A stretch of DNA of 64,000 bases from Streptomyces asoensis (GCF_016860545.1 NZ_BNEB01000002.1:62001-126000), one strand, 5' to 3'; shown: positions 9,747 to 18,898, counted from the first letter of the stretch. The notes: generated by a model from the sequence alone, not told the origin. Numbers and translations: made by a program.

Positions 9747-10748
9747 GTGGATGTTTCCCTGGCCCTATGGGTCCTGACCATCGTGGGCCTTGCCGCCCTC
9801 ATCGCGGTCGACTTCTTCATCGGCCGCAAACCGCACGACGTGTCGATCAAGGAAGCGGGGATCTGGACCGTCGTCTGGATCGCCCTCGCCGGTCTCTTCG
9901 GTGTCGGGCTGCTCGTCTTCGGCGGCGGTGAACCGGCCGGCGAGTTCTTCGCGGGCTTCATCACCGAGAAGTCGCTCAGCGTCGACAACCTCTTCGTCTT
10001 CGTACTGATCATGGCGAAGTTCGCGGTCCCGTCGCAGTACCAGCAGCGGGTCCTGCTCGTAGGAGTCCTCATAGCCCTGGTCCTGCGGGCGATCTTCATC
10101 GCCGCGGGCGCCGCGATCCTCGCCAGCTTCGCCTGGGTGTTCTACCTCTTCGGCGCCTTCCTCATCTGGACCGCCTGGAAGCTCATCCAGGAGGCCCGTG
10201 CCGACGAGGAGGACGAGGAGTTCGAGGAGAACAAGCTGCTCAAGGCCGTCGAGAAGCGCTTCGGCGTCGCCGACCGCTACCACGGCACGAAGCTGTGGAT
10301 CGAGCAGAACGGCAAGCGGATCATGACCCCGATGCTGGTCGTGATGCTCGCGATCGGCACCACCGACGTGCTCTTCGCCCTCGACTCGATCCCGGCGATC
10401 TTCGGCCTGACCCAGGACCCGTACATCGTCTTCACGGCCAACGCCTTCGCCCTGATGGGTCTGCGGCAGCTGTACTTCCTCATCGGCGGACTGCTGAGGA
10501 AGCTGGTCCACCTCAGCTACGGCCTGTCGATCATCCTCGGCTTCATCGGGGTGAAGCTGGTGCTGCACGCGCTGCACGAGTCCGGGGTCCACGTGCCCGA
10601 GATCAGCATCCCGGTCTCGCTCGGGGTCATCTGCTCCGTCCTGATCGTCACCACGATCACCAGCCTGCGCGCCTCCCGGAAGCAGGCGGCGGCCGAGGCG
10701 GCGCGGACCGGGAGCGAAAGCGCTCCGAAGGACAGCATCGGGGCCTGA
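9747..10748 (+). CDS. terC: TerC-family integral membrane protein (Alx/TerC, Mn2+ export-like)
   Basis: A 333-residue membrane protein with about 8-9 helices and the conserved acidic membrane motifs FITEKSLSVDNLFVF and TDVLFALDSIPAIFG. TerC/Alx proteins are linked to tellurite resistance and to Mn2+ efflux, which fits the riboswitch in its leader. A charged cytoplasmic loop (RADEEDEEFEENK) lies near residue 150. The GTG at 9747 is the start: it lies just after GGAGG at 9738-9742 and leads straight into the first helix. The open frame upstream to 9585 is riboswitch leader, not protein. Confidence 0.93.
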   Translation: MDVSLALWVLTIVGLAALIAVDFFIGRKPHDVSIKEAGIWTVVWIALAGLFGVGLLVFGGGEPAGEFFAGFITEKSLSVDNLFVFVLIMAKFAVPSQYQQRVLLVGVLIALVLRAIFIAAGAAILASFAWVFYLFGAFLIWTAWKLIQEARADEEDEEFEENKLLKAVEKRFGVADRYHGTKLWIEQNGKRIMTPMLVVMLAIGTTDVLFALDSIPAIFGLTQDPYIVFTANAFALMGLRQLYFLIGGLLRKLVHLSYGLSIILGFIGVKLVLHALHESGVHVPEISIPVSLGVICSVLIVTTITSLRASRKQAAAEAARTGSESAPKDSIGA

Positions 10749-10875
10749 CCACGCAGTACGTGGCAACAACCACCCCGGGCGGCGGTGCGCGGCGCATTGC
10801 CGGGCACCGCCCCCGGTGCTTCGTCGGGTACCGGGGGTCCCCGTGCGGGGACACCGGGATCCGGGTGGAGGCACC

Positions 10876-11190
10876 ATGGGCACATCGCAGAGGTTCGTCC
10901 AGATCATCGACTTCGAGACCGACCGCATCGACGAGTTGAGGGCGCTGGCCGAGGAGGGGGAGCGGAGCATCACCGGCCGGACCGACGGCCCCAGGCGTCG
11001 CCTGGTCCTCCAGGACCGGAGCCGGCCGAATCGCTACCTGGTGATCGTCGAGTTCGACTCCCACGAGGAGGCCATGCGCAACAGCGCCGACCCCGAGACG
11101 GGAAAGTTCGCGGAACGGATGGCCGCGCTCTGCACCAGCCCCCCGGCCTTCACCGACTGCGACGTCCAGGACACGACCGAGTTCAGCTGA
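10876..11190 (+). CDS. small hypothetical protein, possibly ferredoxin-like/ABM fold
   Basis: A 104-residue protein starting MGTSQRFVQIIDFETD, with GGAGG 4 bases before the ATG at 10876. The pattern of strand (RFVQIIDFE), helix (IDELRALAEEGE), strand (RRLVLQDRS) and strand (RYLVIVEFDSHEEAMRNS) looks like the dimeric alpha/beta barrel of antibiotic-biosynthesis-monooxygenase-like or EthD-like proteins. No catalytic residue can be pointed to. It is a single gene between terC and the Ca2+/H+ antiporter gene, with no evident operon. Function unknown. Confidence 0.75.
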   Translation: MGTSQRFVQIIDFETDRIDELRALAEEGERSITGRTDGPRRRLVLQDRSRPNRYLVIVEFDSHEEAMRNSADPETGKFAERMAALCTSPPAFTDCDVQDTTEFS

Positions 11191-11218
11191 CGACGCCCGC
11201 GCGCGGACGGCGCGGATG

Positions 11219-11245
11219 GCGCTGACGGCGTTGACGGCGTTGACC
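11219..11245. repeat. three tandem 9-bp repeats
   Basis: GGCGCTGAC followed by two copies of GGCGTTGAC, between the small hypothetical gene and the antiporter gene. Probably a minor slippage repeat; no function can be assigned. Confidence 0.5.
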
Positions 11246-11380
11246 GCACCGGCTGTGCGTCGACCGTACGATCCGCCGGAGCCGTGAGAGCACCTCACAC
11301 GGTTCCGGCGCTCCCGCTCCGGCCGCCGCTGCCACCGCGGCCGGAATGCGAAGCCCCTACGGCTCTGCGACGATCGCAGC

Positions 11381-12481
11381 ATGATCGCTCGGCTCGGTTC
11401 GGTCACGGCCCGCTGGACCACTCTCGTACCGGCGCTCGCGGTCGTCCTGCTGGTCCTGACGTGGGGACGCGATCTGCCCGGCGCGGTCGTGGCGGTGGTG
11501 ACCCTGGTCCTCGCCGGAGCGGTCCTGGCCGCCGTGCACCACGCGGAGGTCGTCGCCCACCGGGTCGGTGAACCCTTCGGTTCCCTCGTCCTCGCGGTCG
11601 CCGTGACGATCATCGAAGTCGCCCTGATCGTCACCCTGATGGCGGACGGCGGTGACAAGAGCGCGACGCTGGCCAGGGACACGGTCTTCGCGGCCGTGAT
11701 GATCACCTGCAACGGCATCGTCGGCCTGTGCCTCCTGGTCGCCTCGCTGCGTCACGGCACGGCGATCTTCAACCCCGAGGGCACCGGCGCGGCCCTGGCG
11801 ACCGTCGCGACCCTGGCCACGCTCAGCCTGGTCCTGCCGACCTTCACCACCAGCAAACCGGGCCCGGAGTTCTCCACCGTCCAGCTCACCTTCGCCGCCC
11901 TGTCCTCGCTGGTCCTGTACGGCCTGTTCGTGACGACCCAGACGGTCCGGCACCGCGACTACTTCCTGCCGGTCACCCGGCAGGGAGACGTCATCACCGC
12001 CGACGACCACGCGGGCGCCCCCACCGCCCGGACCGCCCTGATCAGCCTGGGGCTGCTCGGCACGGCCCTGATCGGGGTGGTGGGCCTCGCCAAGGGCGTC
12101 TCGCCCACGATCGAGTCCGCGGTGGAGGCCGCCGGACTCCACCAGGCGGTGGTGGGGGTGATCATCGCCCTGCTCGTCCTGCTCCCCGAGACCATCGCCG
12201 CCCTGCGCTCCGCCCGCCGCGACCGGGTGCAGACCAGCCTCAACCTCGCGCTCGGCTCCGCCATGGCCAGCATCGGGCTGACCATCCCCGCGGTCGCCCT
12301 GGCCTCCCTCTGGCTCTCCGGCCCGCTCGTCCTCGGACTCGGATCCACCTACATGGTGCTGCTCGCGCTGACCGTCGTGGTCAGCTCGCTCACCGTGGTC
12401 CCGGGACGGGCCACGCCGTTGCAGGGCGGCGTCCACCTGGTGCTGTTCGCGGCCTATCTGGAACTGGCGATCAATCCGTAG
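11381..12481 (+). CDS. calcium/cation:proton antiporter (ChaA/CaCA type)
   Basis: A 366-residue membrane protein of the Ca2+:cation antiporter superfamily with about 11 helices in two alpha-repeats. The repeats are marked by acidic motifs: AVTIIEVALIVTLM and ITCNGIVGL in the first half, VLLPETIAALRSA and LGSAMASIGLTIP in the second. Acidic residues in these motifs bind the ion. It should expel Ca2+, or Na+/K+ as ChaA does, in exchange for protons. Its last 11 bases overlap the convergent transporter gene. Confidence 0.88.
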   Translation: MIARLGSVTARWTTLVPALAVVLLVLTWGRDLPGAVVAVVTLVLAGAVLAAVHHAEVVAHRVGEPFGSLVLAVAVTIIEVALIVTLMADGGDKSATLARDTVFAAVMITCNGIVGLCLLVASLRHGTAIFNPEGTGAALATVATLATLSLVLPTFTTSKPGPEFSTVQLTFAALSSLVLYGLFVTTQTVRHRDYFLPVTRQGDVITADDHAGAPTARTALISLGLLGTALIGVVGLAKGVSPTIESAVEAAGLHQAVVGVIIALLVLLPETIAALRSARRDRVQTSLNLALGSAMASIGLTIPAVALASLWLSGPLVLGLGSTYMVLLALTVVVSSLTVVPGRATPLQGGVHLVLFAAYLELAINP

Positions 12482-13775
12482 CCGGCTGCACGGCGGCCAC
12501 CGGCACCGGGCGGGTCTCCGGCAGCAGCGCGAAGCAGCCGAGGCTGAGCAGCGCGATCCCCGTCAGATACGCGCCCACCCCCCACGGGACCCGCCCCGGC
12601 TGCTCCGCGAGGGCGGTCGCCACGACCGGCGTCAGCGCACCCCCGAGGACACCGCCGAGGTTGTAGCCGACCGCCGCACCGGTGCAGCGCACGCGTGGCG
12701 CGTACAGCTCGGGCAGATAGGCCGCGATCACCGCGAACATCGTCACGAAGGCGAGCAGCGCCCCCAGGAGACCGAGGAACATCGGCAGCGGCTCACCGGT
12801 CGACAGCAGCGCGACCAGCGGGAACATCCACAGCGCGGCCGCCGCGCACCCCACGAGGCACAGCGGCCGCCGACCGTAGCGGTCGCCCAGCACCGCCATC
12901 ACCGGTGTCAGCGCGCCCTTCACCGTCACGGCGCCCATGATGCAGGCCAGCACCACCGTCCGGCTCACGCCCAGCCGTTCGGTCGCATAGGCCAGCGACC
13001 AGGTCGTCACGGCGTAGAAGACCGCGTACCCGACGGCGAGCGCGCCGGCGGTCAGCAGGACGAGCCGCCAGTGGTCGCGCACGACCTCCACGAGCGGTAC
13101 GCGCGCGTGCTCGCCGATCTCCAGGAACCGGGGGCTCTCGGGCAGCGACGACCGCAGCCACAGTCCCAGGACGGCCAGTGCCCCGGCCGCCCAGAACGGC
13201 ACCCGCCACCCCCACTGCGTGAACTGCGCCTCGGTGAGCGACACCGACAGGACCAGCACCACCCCGTTGGCCAGCAGGAACCCCACCGCGGGCCCGACCT
13301 GCGGGAAGCTCGACCACAGGGCGCGCCGGCCCTCGGGCGCGTGTTCCGCCGTCAGCAGCACCGCGCCGCCCCACTCGCCGCCGAGCCCCAGCCCCTGGAG
13401 GAAGCGCAGGACGAGCAGCAGCAGGGGAGCGGCCACCCCGATCCTGTCGTAGGCCGGTACGCAGCCGACCGCGACCGTGGAGGCGCCGGTCAGCAGCAGG
13501 GAGACCACGAGGACCGGCCGCCGCCCGCGCCGGTCGCCGACGTGCCCGAACAGCACCGCCCCCAGGGGCCGCGCGACGAATCCCACGCCGAAGGTGGCGA
13601 ACGCGGCGAGGGTCCCCGCCAGTGGTGAGAACGTCGGGAAGAACAGCGGCCCGAGGACCAGCGCGGCCGCGGTGCCGTAGACGAAGAAGTCGTAGAACTC
13701 GATGGCGGTCCCGGCGAGCGAGGCGGCCGCGAGCCGTGGCATGGAGGGCGCCCTCACGGTGCGTACGTCGTGCAT
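12471..13775 (-). CDS. MFS transporter, metabolite:H+ symporter (MHS) type
   Basis: A 434-residue, 12-helix permease of the metabolite:H+ symporter group (relatives of ProP, ShiA and KgtP). The diagnostic first helix GTAIEFYDFFVYGTAAAL is present, as is FGHVGDRRGRRP in loop 2-3 and a second copy, LGDRYGRRPLCLVG, in the middle. Such proteins import organic acids, osmolytes or shikimate with protons. It lies divergently from aroQ, which makes a shikimate-pathway substrate conceivable, but the sequence does not show it. A 10-bp palindrome sits just upstream of its ATG. Confidence 0.87.
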   Translation of the reverse strand: MHDVRTVRAPSMPRLAAASLAGTAIEFYDFFVYGTAAALVLGPLFFPTFSPLAGTLAAFATFGVGFVARPLGAVLFGHVGDRRGRRPVLVVSLLLTGASTVAVGCVPAYDRIGVAAPLLLLVLRFLQGLGLGGEWGGAVLLTAEHAPEGRRALWSSFPQVGPAVGFLLANGVVLVLSVSLTEAQFTQWGWRVPFWAAGALAVLGLWLRSSLPESPRFLEIGEHARVPLVEVVRDHWRLVLLTAGALAVGYAVFYAVTTWSLAYATERLGVSRTVVLACIMGAVTVKGALTPVMAVLGDRYGRRPLCLVGCAAAALWMFPLVALLSTGEPLPMFLGLLGALLAFVTMFAVIAAYLPELYAPRVRCTGAAVGYNLGGVLGGALTPVVATALAEQPGRVPWGVGAYLTGIALLSLGCFALLPETRPVPVAAVQPATD

Positions 13776-13793
13776 GCCGCGTCAACCACCCGT

Positions 13794-13803
13794 CGTGATC
13801 ACG
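13794..13803. promoter_or_regulatory. 10-bp palindrome in the MHS transporter/aroQ intergenic region
   Basis: CGTGATCACG, embedded in the imperfect repeat ACCCG...CGGGT, 18 bases from the transporter start. It may be an operator for a local regulator. Weak evidence. Confidence 0.25.
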
Positions 13804-13942
13804 GGTTACGGGGCGTGCGGGGGCGCGGCGCGCGGTCCGGGGGCGCGACGGCCCCCGGTGCCCGCTGCCCCGCGGTCGCACCGTGATAGACCGGGGTGAG
13901 CGGCGGCCCCCGACGGACCGCCCCCTACGGACCGGAGGAACC

Positions 13943-14416
13943 GTGCCCCGCAGCCTGGCCAACGCCCCGATCATGATCCTCAACGGGCCCAACCTGAACC
14001 TCCTGGGGCAGCGCCAGCCGGAGATCTACGGTGCCGACACGCTCGCCGACGTCGAGGCGCTGTGCGTGAAGGCGGCGGCCGCGCACGGCGGCACCGTGGA
14101 CTTCCGCCAGTCCAACCACGAGGGCCAGTTGGTCGACTGGATCCACGAGGCACGGCTGGACCACTGCGGCATCGTGATCAACCCCGGCGCCTACTCGCAC
14201 ACGTCGGTGGCGATCCTCGACGCGCTCAACGCCTGCGACGGCCTGCCGGTGCTGGAGGTCCACATCTCCAACATCCACCGGCGCGAGTCCTTCCGGCACC
14301 ACTCGTACGTGTCGCTGCGCGCCGACGGCGTCATCGCGGGCTGCGGGGTGCAGGGCTATGTGTTCGGCGTCGAGCGGGTCGCCGCGCTGGCCGGGGCCGG
14401 AAAGGCCGACGCGTGA
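13943..14416 (+). CDS. aroQ: type II 3-dehydroquinate dehydratase
   Basis: A 157-residue enzyme of the shikimate pathway that dehydrates 3-dehydroquinate to 3-dehydroshikimate. The type II hallmarks are all present: [18 protein letters not shown] with the catalytic loop Arg and Tyr, [28 protein letters not shown] and [17 protein letters not shown] with the catalytic His. The type II enzyme forms a dodecamer. GTG at 13943 is chosen because GGAGGA stands 3 bases before it. The gene is isolated from other aro genes and faces the amino-acid ABC operon. Confidence 0.96.
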   Translation: MPRSLANAPIMILNGPNLNLLGQRQPEIYGADTLADVEALCVKAAAAHGGTVDFRQSNHEGQLVDWIHEARLDHCGIVINPGAYSHTSVAILDALNACDGLPVLEVHISNIHRRESFRHHSYVSLRADGVIAGCGVQGYVFGVERVAALAGAGKADA

Positions 14417-14453
14417 GCACCGGCCCGCGGCGCCGGACCGCGCACCGCGCTTC

Positions 14454-15224
14454 CTAGAGGCGGCCCGCCTCCACGATCCGCCGCAGGAACTGCCGGGTCC
14501 GCTCCTGCTGCGGATCGCCGAACAGCCGCTCGGCGGGGCCGCGCTCCAGCACGACGCCCCCGTCCAGGAAACAGACCTGGTCGGCGACCTCGCGCGCGAA
14601 GCCCATCTCATGGGTGGCGAGCACCATGGTCATGCCGTCGGCCTTCAGGTCCCGCACGACGTTCAGGACCTCGCCGACCAGTTCCGGGTCGAGGGCGGCC
14701 GTGACCTCGTCGAGGAGCAGCAGCCGGGGACGTACGGCGAGGGCCCGCACGATGGCCACCCGCTGCTGCTGGCCGCCGCTGAGCCGGTCGGGGTACTCGT
14801 CGGCCTTGCCGGCCAGCCCGAGCCGCTCCAGGAGCTCCCTGGCGTGTTCCTCGGCCCGCGCCCGGGGCACCCCGTGCACGCGGCGCGGGGCCAGCGTGAT
14901 GTTCTCCAGCACGGTCATGTGCGGGAAGAGGTTGTACGCCTGGAAGACCACGCCGATCCGGCGCCGCACCGCGTCCTGGTCGGCCCGCGGGTCGGTGATC
15001 TCCTCGCCGTCCAGCCAGATCGCGCCGTCGTCGATGTCCTCCAGCAGGTTGGCGCAGCGCAGCAGCGTGGACTTGCCGGAGCCGGAGGCGCCGATCAGCG
15101 CCGTCACCGTGTGCGGGGCGACCTCCAGGTCGACGTCCCGCAGGACGACGGAGCCGCCGAAGGTCTTGCGGACGGCCTCCATCCGCAGCACCGGCTCCGG
15201 CTTTGTCGGGGCGTCGTCGCTCAT
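14454..15224 (-). CDS. polar amino-acid ABC transporter, ATP-binding protein
   Basis: A 256-residue ATPase of the GlnQ/GluA type that powers amino-acid uptake. Walker A is GASGSGKST (~residues 43-51), the signature is LSGGQQQRVAIVRAL, Walker B is LLLLDEVTAALD and the switch His lies in TMVLATHEMGFA. It is the last gene of a binding protein-permease-ATPase operon. Its ATG overlaps the permease stop (ATGA), so the two are translationally coupled. Confidence 0.94.
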   Translation of the reverse strand: MSDDAPTKPEPVLRMEAVRKTFGGSVVLRDVDLEVAPHTVTALIGASGSGKSTLLRCANLLEDIDDGAIWLDGEEITDPRADQDAVRRRIGVVFQAYNLFPHMTVLENITLAPRRVHGVPRARAEEHARELLERLGLAGKADEYPDRLSGGQQQRVAIVRALAVRPRLLLLDEVTAALDPELVGEVLNVVRDLKADGMTMVLATHEMGFAREVADQVCFLDGGVVLERGPAERLFGDPQQERTRQFLRRIVEAGRL

Positions 15225-16153
15225 GTCGTTCCTCCCTGGGCCCGCTGACGGTCCATCCGGGCCGTCACCCAGTCGGTGAAGCGGGTCATCGGGATGGTCA
15301 GGGCCACGAAGACCAGTCCCGCGACGATGTACGGCGTGTAGTTCAGGCTGCGCCCGACGATGATGTCGGCCGCGCGTACGGCGTCGATCGCGCCGCCGAT
15401 CGAGACGAGACCTGTGTCCTTCTGGAGCGACACCAGATCGTTGAGCAGCGGGGGCACCTGGCGGCGCACGGCCTGGGGGAGCACCACGAAGCGCAGTGCC
15501 TGGCGGTTGCTCAGCCCCAGGGAGCGGGCCGCGGCGCGCTGCGAGGGGTGCACGGACTCGATGCCGGCGCGGAACACCTCGGCGACGTACGCCGAGTACG
15601 TCAGCGTCAGCGCGGTGCCGCCCAGCAGCACCGGGTCGACGGTCACGCCCTGGAGCCGCAGCGCCGGGACGCCGAGCACGACGATCATCAGATTGATGAT
15701 CAGCGGCAGACCGCGGAAGAAGTCCGTGTACGCCGCGGCCAGCACCCGCAGCGGGAAGAACACGGGCCCGCGCAGGGTGCGGGCCACGGCGATGAGCATG
15801 CCGAGGACCAGCACCGCGGCGCCGCAGACCAGCAGCAGCCTGACGTTCAGCCAGAGCCCTTCGAGGACCTTCGGGAGCGCCTCGCGCGCGTACTGCCCGT
15901 CGAAGAAGGTCTCCTTGGTGCGCGGCCAGCCCGGCGCGCCGACGACGACCAGGTAGAGGACGGCGCCGGTGACCAGGGTGGACAGCGCGGCGACGGCCGT
16001 GGCGCGACGGGCACGCGCGCGCTTGTAGCGCTCGCGCTCCCGCCGGCGCCGCGAGGGGACGTAGCCGTCCGCGGGGGCGTCCTCGCCGCCCCCGCGCGGG
16101 TCGCCCTCGCCGTCCGTGCCCTCCCGGCCGGACTCCCCCTTCGTGACGGTCAC
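15221..16153 (-). CDS. polar amino-acid ABC transporter, permease
   Basis: About 310 residues. A charged 50-residue cytoplasmic N-terminus rich in Gly, Asp and Arg is followed by one helix and then the HisM/GlnP-type permease core of five helices. The EAA loop reads SLGLSNRQALRFVVLPQAV, the contact site for the ATPase. The start is the GTG at 16153, which overlaps the TGA of the binding-protein gene (GTGA); the longer open frame upstream is an artefact inside that gene. Only one permease gene is present, so a homodimeric channel is expected. Confidence 0.9.
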   Translation of the reverse strand: MTVTKGESGREGTDGEGDPRGGGEDAPADGYVPSRRRRERERYKRARARRATAVAALSTLVTGAVLYLVVVGAPGWPRTKETFFDGQYAREALPKVLEGLWLNVRLLLVCGAAVLVLGMLIAVARTLRGPVFFPLRVLAAAYTDFFRGLPLIINLMIVVLGVPALRLQGVTVDPVLLGGTALTLTYSAYVAEVFRAGIESVHPSQRAAARSLGLSNRQALRFVVLPQAVRRQVPPLLNDLVSLQKDTGLVSIGGAIDAVRAADIIVGRSLNYTPYIVAGLVFVALTIPMTRFTDWVTARMDRQRAQGGTT

Positions 16154-17052
16154 TTGAGGACCGGGGCGTCTACGGCGTCGGAGAGCCACTGCTGCTCGAT
16201 CTTCGCCAGGGTGCCGTCGGCGCGGAGCGCGTCCACGGCGGCGCTCACGCAGGAGGTGAGCGTGCTGCCCTTGTCGAGCACCAGGCCGAACTGCTCGGGC
16301 GTACCGCCCTGGTTCTCGAACTGGCCGACGATCTCGGCGTCGGTGACCTCGGCCGCCGTGATGTAGAAGGCGGTCGGCAGGTCGGTGACGATGGCGTCGA
16401 CCTGGCCGTTCTTCAGCGCCGACTTGGCCTGGTCGTTCTTGGCGTAGACGGCCGGCTGCCCGGTCGGCTTCACCACGTCGTCGATGTAGTCCAGGCTGGT
16501 GGTGCCGACCTGCGCGCCGAGCTTGAGCCCCTTGAGGTCCGCGACGCTCTTCGCCTTCGCCGCCTTGGTGCCCTTGAGGGCGATGACGGCCTGACGCACG
16601 TCGTAGTAGCCGGACGAGAAGTCCACGGCCTTCTTGCGCTCGTCGCTGATCGACACCTGGTTGATGTCGAAGTCGAAGGTCTTCGCACCGGGCGCGAAGG
16701 CCTTGTTGAACGGCACGCTCTGCCACACCACGGCGCTGCGGTCGTAACCGAGTTGCTCCGCCACGGCGTACGCCACCGCCGACTCGAAGCCCTTGCCGTT
16801 GGACGGCTTGCCGTCCTTGAACCACGGCTCGTACGCGGGCTCGTCGGTGGCGACGGTCAGCTTGCCGGTGGTCGCGGTGGCGAGCTTGCCCTTGGCGCAG
16901 ACGTTCGCGCCGGAAGCGGCGTCCGCCCCCGTGCCGGAAGGCGCGGAGGCCGCCTTCTCCTCGGGCTGCGGGGCGCAGCCGACGGCGGTCGCGAGGAGGG
17001 CTACGGTGGCGCCGGCCAGGGCGCGGCGCAGAACACGCGGGGCGATGTGCAT
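16150..17052 (-). CDS. polar amino-acid ABC transporter, substrate-binding lipoprotein
   Basis: A 300-residue SBP_bac_3 protein. The signal peptide MHIAPRVLRRALAGATVALL leads to a lipobox (TAVGC), so the mature protein is lipid-anchored at Cys27 on the outer membrane face. The ligand-binding core begins at KLTVATDEPAYEPWF and includes GKGFESAVAYAVAEQLG, FDFDINQVSIS and LKGLKLGAQVGTTS, all typical of amino-acid binders such as those for glutamate or glutamine. It is the first gene of the three-gene uptake operon. Confidence 0.94.
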   Translation of the reverse strand: MHIAPRVLRRALAGATVALLATAVGCAPQPEEKAASAPSGTGADAASGANVCAKGKLATATTGKLTVATDEPAYEPWFKDGKPSNGKGFESAVAYAVAEQLGYDRSAVVWQSVPFNKAFAPGAKTFDFDINQVSISDERKKAVDFSSGYYDVRQAVIALKGTKAAKAKSVADLKGLKLGAQVGTTSLDYIDDVVKPTGQPAVYAKNDQAKSALKNGQVDAIVTDLPTAFYITAAEVTDAEIVGQFENQGGTPEQFGLVLDKGSTLTSCVSAAVDALRADGTLAKIEQQWLSDAVDAPVLK

Positions 17053-17389
17053 GGCCGGAGACTGGCAGCGAAACCCCTGTCTGTCCAGGTCACACCGGCG
17101 ATTGTCCGCATGATGGGAACGGGTGTTGCGTTCTCGTGAACAGCGGGGCGGGCGCCCCCTGGGCCGCCGGTCGAGGGCGGGGAACGTGGACCGGCGGCCC
17201 GATCCGCGCCGGAGCCGTCATCCCGCGCGGAACCATGACCAGTTGACCGCGCAACCAGGCGTGCGGGGAGCGCGCGCGGGGCGTCGGCGCGTGCACGCGG
17301 TTCACACGGGGCACGCGTGCGTGGACGCGCGCCCTCACCGGGCGCGCGTACGCGAGGCGCACCTCTGCAAGGGCGGGTTCACGGGTGGC
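17053..17389. other. 337-base gene-free stretch with two 10-bp palindromes
   Basis: It holds the minus-strand promoter region of the amino-acid uptake operon and the 3' side of the metallo-hydrolase gene. Two perfect palindromes, GCGTGCACGC (17289-17298) and GCACGCGTGC (17311-17320), start 22 bases apart. The small open frame across 17090-17362 has no ribosome site and an Arg/Pro-biased composition, so it is not called a gene. No clear hairpin terminator seen. Confidence 0.5.
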
Positions 17390-18046
17390 TCACCACCCGC
17401 GCGCGTGCCACTCCGGCAGGTGCGGCCGCTCCGCGCCGAGCGTGGTGTCGTTGCCGTGACCGGGGTAGACCCAGGTCTCGTCCGGCAGCACGGCGAAGAT
17501 CTTCGTCTCGACGTCGTGCAGGAGACGGGCGAACGCCTCGGGATCCTTGCGGGTGTTGCCCACCCCACCCGGGAAGAGGCAGTCGCCGGTGAAGACGTGG
17601 GGGTGGCCGTGCGGGTCGTCGTAGACCAGGGCGATCGAGCCGGGGGTGTGCCCGACCAGGTGGCGGGCGGTGAGTTCCACGTTCCCCACCCGGATCACGT
17701 CGCCGTCGTCGACCGGGACGTCGGTCGGCACGGGGATCCCCTCGGCGTCCTCGCGGCCCGCGTAGGTGCGGGCGCCCGTGGCCGCCACCACCTCGGCGAG
17801 CGCCTGCCAGTGGTCGCCGTGCTGATGGGTGGTGACGACGGACGCGATGCCGTCGTCACCGATCGTGCCCAGCAGGGCGTGCGCTTCGGCGGCCGCGTCG
17901 ATCAGCAGCTGCTCGTCCGTGGCCCGGCAGCGCAGCAGATAGGCGTTGTTGTTCATCGGGCCGACCGCGATCTTGGTGATCATCAGGTCCTTGAGCTCGT
18001 GCACGTCCGCCGGGCCGCCGACCGTCACCTCTCCGCTGTACGTCAT
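17390..18046 (-). CDS. MBL-fold metallo-hydrolase (glyoxalase II-like)
   Basis: A 218-residue metallo-beta-lactamase-fold hydrolase. The metal-binding motif appears as TTHQHGDHW, followed by the third-ligand region VELTARHLVGHTPGSIAL and FTGDCLFPGG with the bridging Asp. The arrangement matches glyoxalase II-type thioester hydrolases and persulfide dioxygenases. It lies 9 bases downstream of a mycothiol-dependent isomerase-like gene on the same strand, so a role in mycothiol thioester or adduct breakdown is a reasonable inference. Confidence 0.88.
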   Translation of the reverse strand: MTYSGEVTVGGPADVHELKDLMITKIAVGPMNNNAYLLRCRATDEQLLIDAAAEAHALLGTIGDDGIASVVTTHQHGDHWQALAEVVAATGARTYAGREDAEGIPVPTDVPVDDGDVIRVGNVELTARHLVGHTPGSIALVYDDPHGHPHVFTGDCLFPGGVGNTRKDPEAFARLLHDVETKIFAVLPDETWVYPGHGNDTTLGAERPHLPEWHARGW

Positions 18047-18055
18047 GACGGCAGC

Positions 18056-18742
18056 CTATAGCGGCGGAAGGGCCGGCAGCGGCCCGCCGTCGACCGTCAG
18101 GCCCGAGCCGTCGCGGCGCCCGGCGAGCCAGCCCAGGAGGTCCGCGGGCGTGCCGGTGACGGTCACGGCGGACCCGTCGGCGGCACGGCCCGTGCGCCAC
18201 ACGCGTGTGCCGTCCGTCAGCCGGGTCGGCGGCACGTCGGGATGCCCGGTGAACCGGTCGGCGAGGAACTCGGTCTCCCGCTCGGTGAACTCCTGGGGGA
18301 GGTCCTCCAGCTCGTAGCCGATGCCGAGGTCGACGGCGTGCAGCTCGACCTCCGCCCACCGCCGGAACGGCACACGGGCCGCCGTGTCGACGACCCCGTT
18401 GCGCAGCTCCACCGTGCGCGACCAGTCCGCGGGCGCGGCTCCCGTGGCCCGGAAGCGGGCCGCGCTCTCGCGGACGTCGGCGAGCTGGGCGGCGAGGGCG
18501 CGGGGCGCGTCCCGCTCGATGTCGGCGTCGCGGACCTGCGCGTCGGCGTACATGGGCCGGCCCTCGAGCACGTTCACCAGGGCGTCGGCGTTGCGGGCGA
18601 GGTGGGCCAGGACATGGCCGCGGCTCCAGCCGGGCAGACGTGACGGTTCTCCCACCGCCGCGTCGTCCAGCTCGGCGACTGCGGTGAGGAGCCGCTCGGT
18701 CGCGTCACGTACAGACTCCAGGTCATGAGCGTGATCAGTCAT
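18056..18742 (-). CDS. maleylpyruvate isomerase family mycothiol-dependent enzyme
   Basis: About 228 residues with the DinB-like four-helix MDMPI domain. The family's metal-site region is seen in SRLPGWSRGHVLAHLARNADAL (His residues on helix 2) and VELHAVDLGIGY. Relatives are mycothiol-dependent isomerases and S-transferases that handle electrophiles in actinomycetes. The open frame reaches 18841, but the ATG at 18742 (MTDHAHDLES) begins the domain. Upstream gene of a pair with the metallo-hydrolase. The exact substrate is unknown. Confidence 0.85.
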   Translation of the reverse strand: MTDHAHDLESVRDATERLLTAVAELDDAAVGEPSRLPGWSRGHVLAHLARNADALVNVLEGRPMYADAQVRDADIERDAPRALAAQLADVRESAARFRATGAAPADWSRTVELRNGVVDTAARVPFRRWAEVELHAVDLGIGYELEDLPQEFTERETEFLADRFTGHPDVPPTRLTDGTRVWRTGRAADGSAVTVTGTPADLLGWLAGRRDGSGLTVDGGPLPALPPL

Positions 18743-18898
18743 GGTGCTGACCCTAGCCCCGCCACTCCTTCGGGTGAAGGTGGCACGGCAGGCCCGCAAA
18801 TCGAATGCGCGTGCTATATGGTCGATGGCGGCGTCGGGCATGCTGGAAGGCCGGGGATTGTTGTGAACCGGTGAATCCGGGCTGAATCCAGACCGGCG

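Noticed and set aside
6859..10748. ter genes as a prophage or plasmid-type tellurite island
   Set aside because: No integrase, no att repeats, normal composition, and single-domain chromosomal TerD/TerC genes are common in Streptomyces.
17090..17362. Open frame of 90 residues in the 17 kb gap
   Set aside because: No ribosome site, Arg/Pro/His composition, no recognisable domain.
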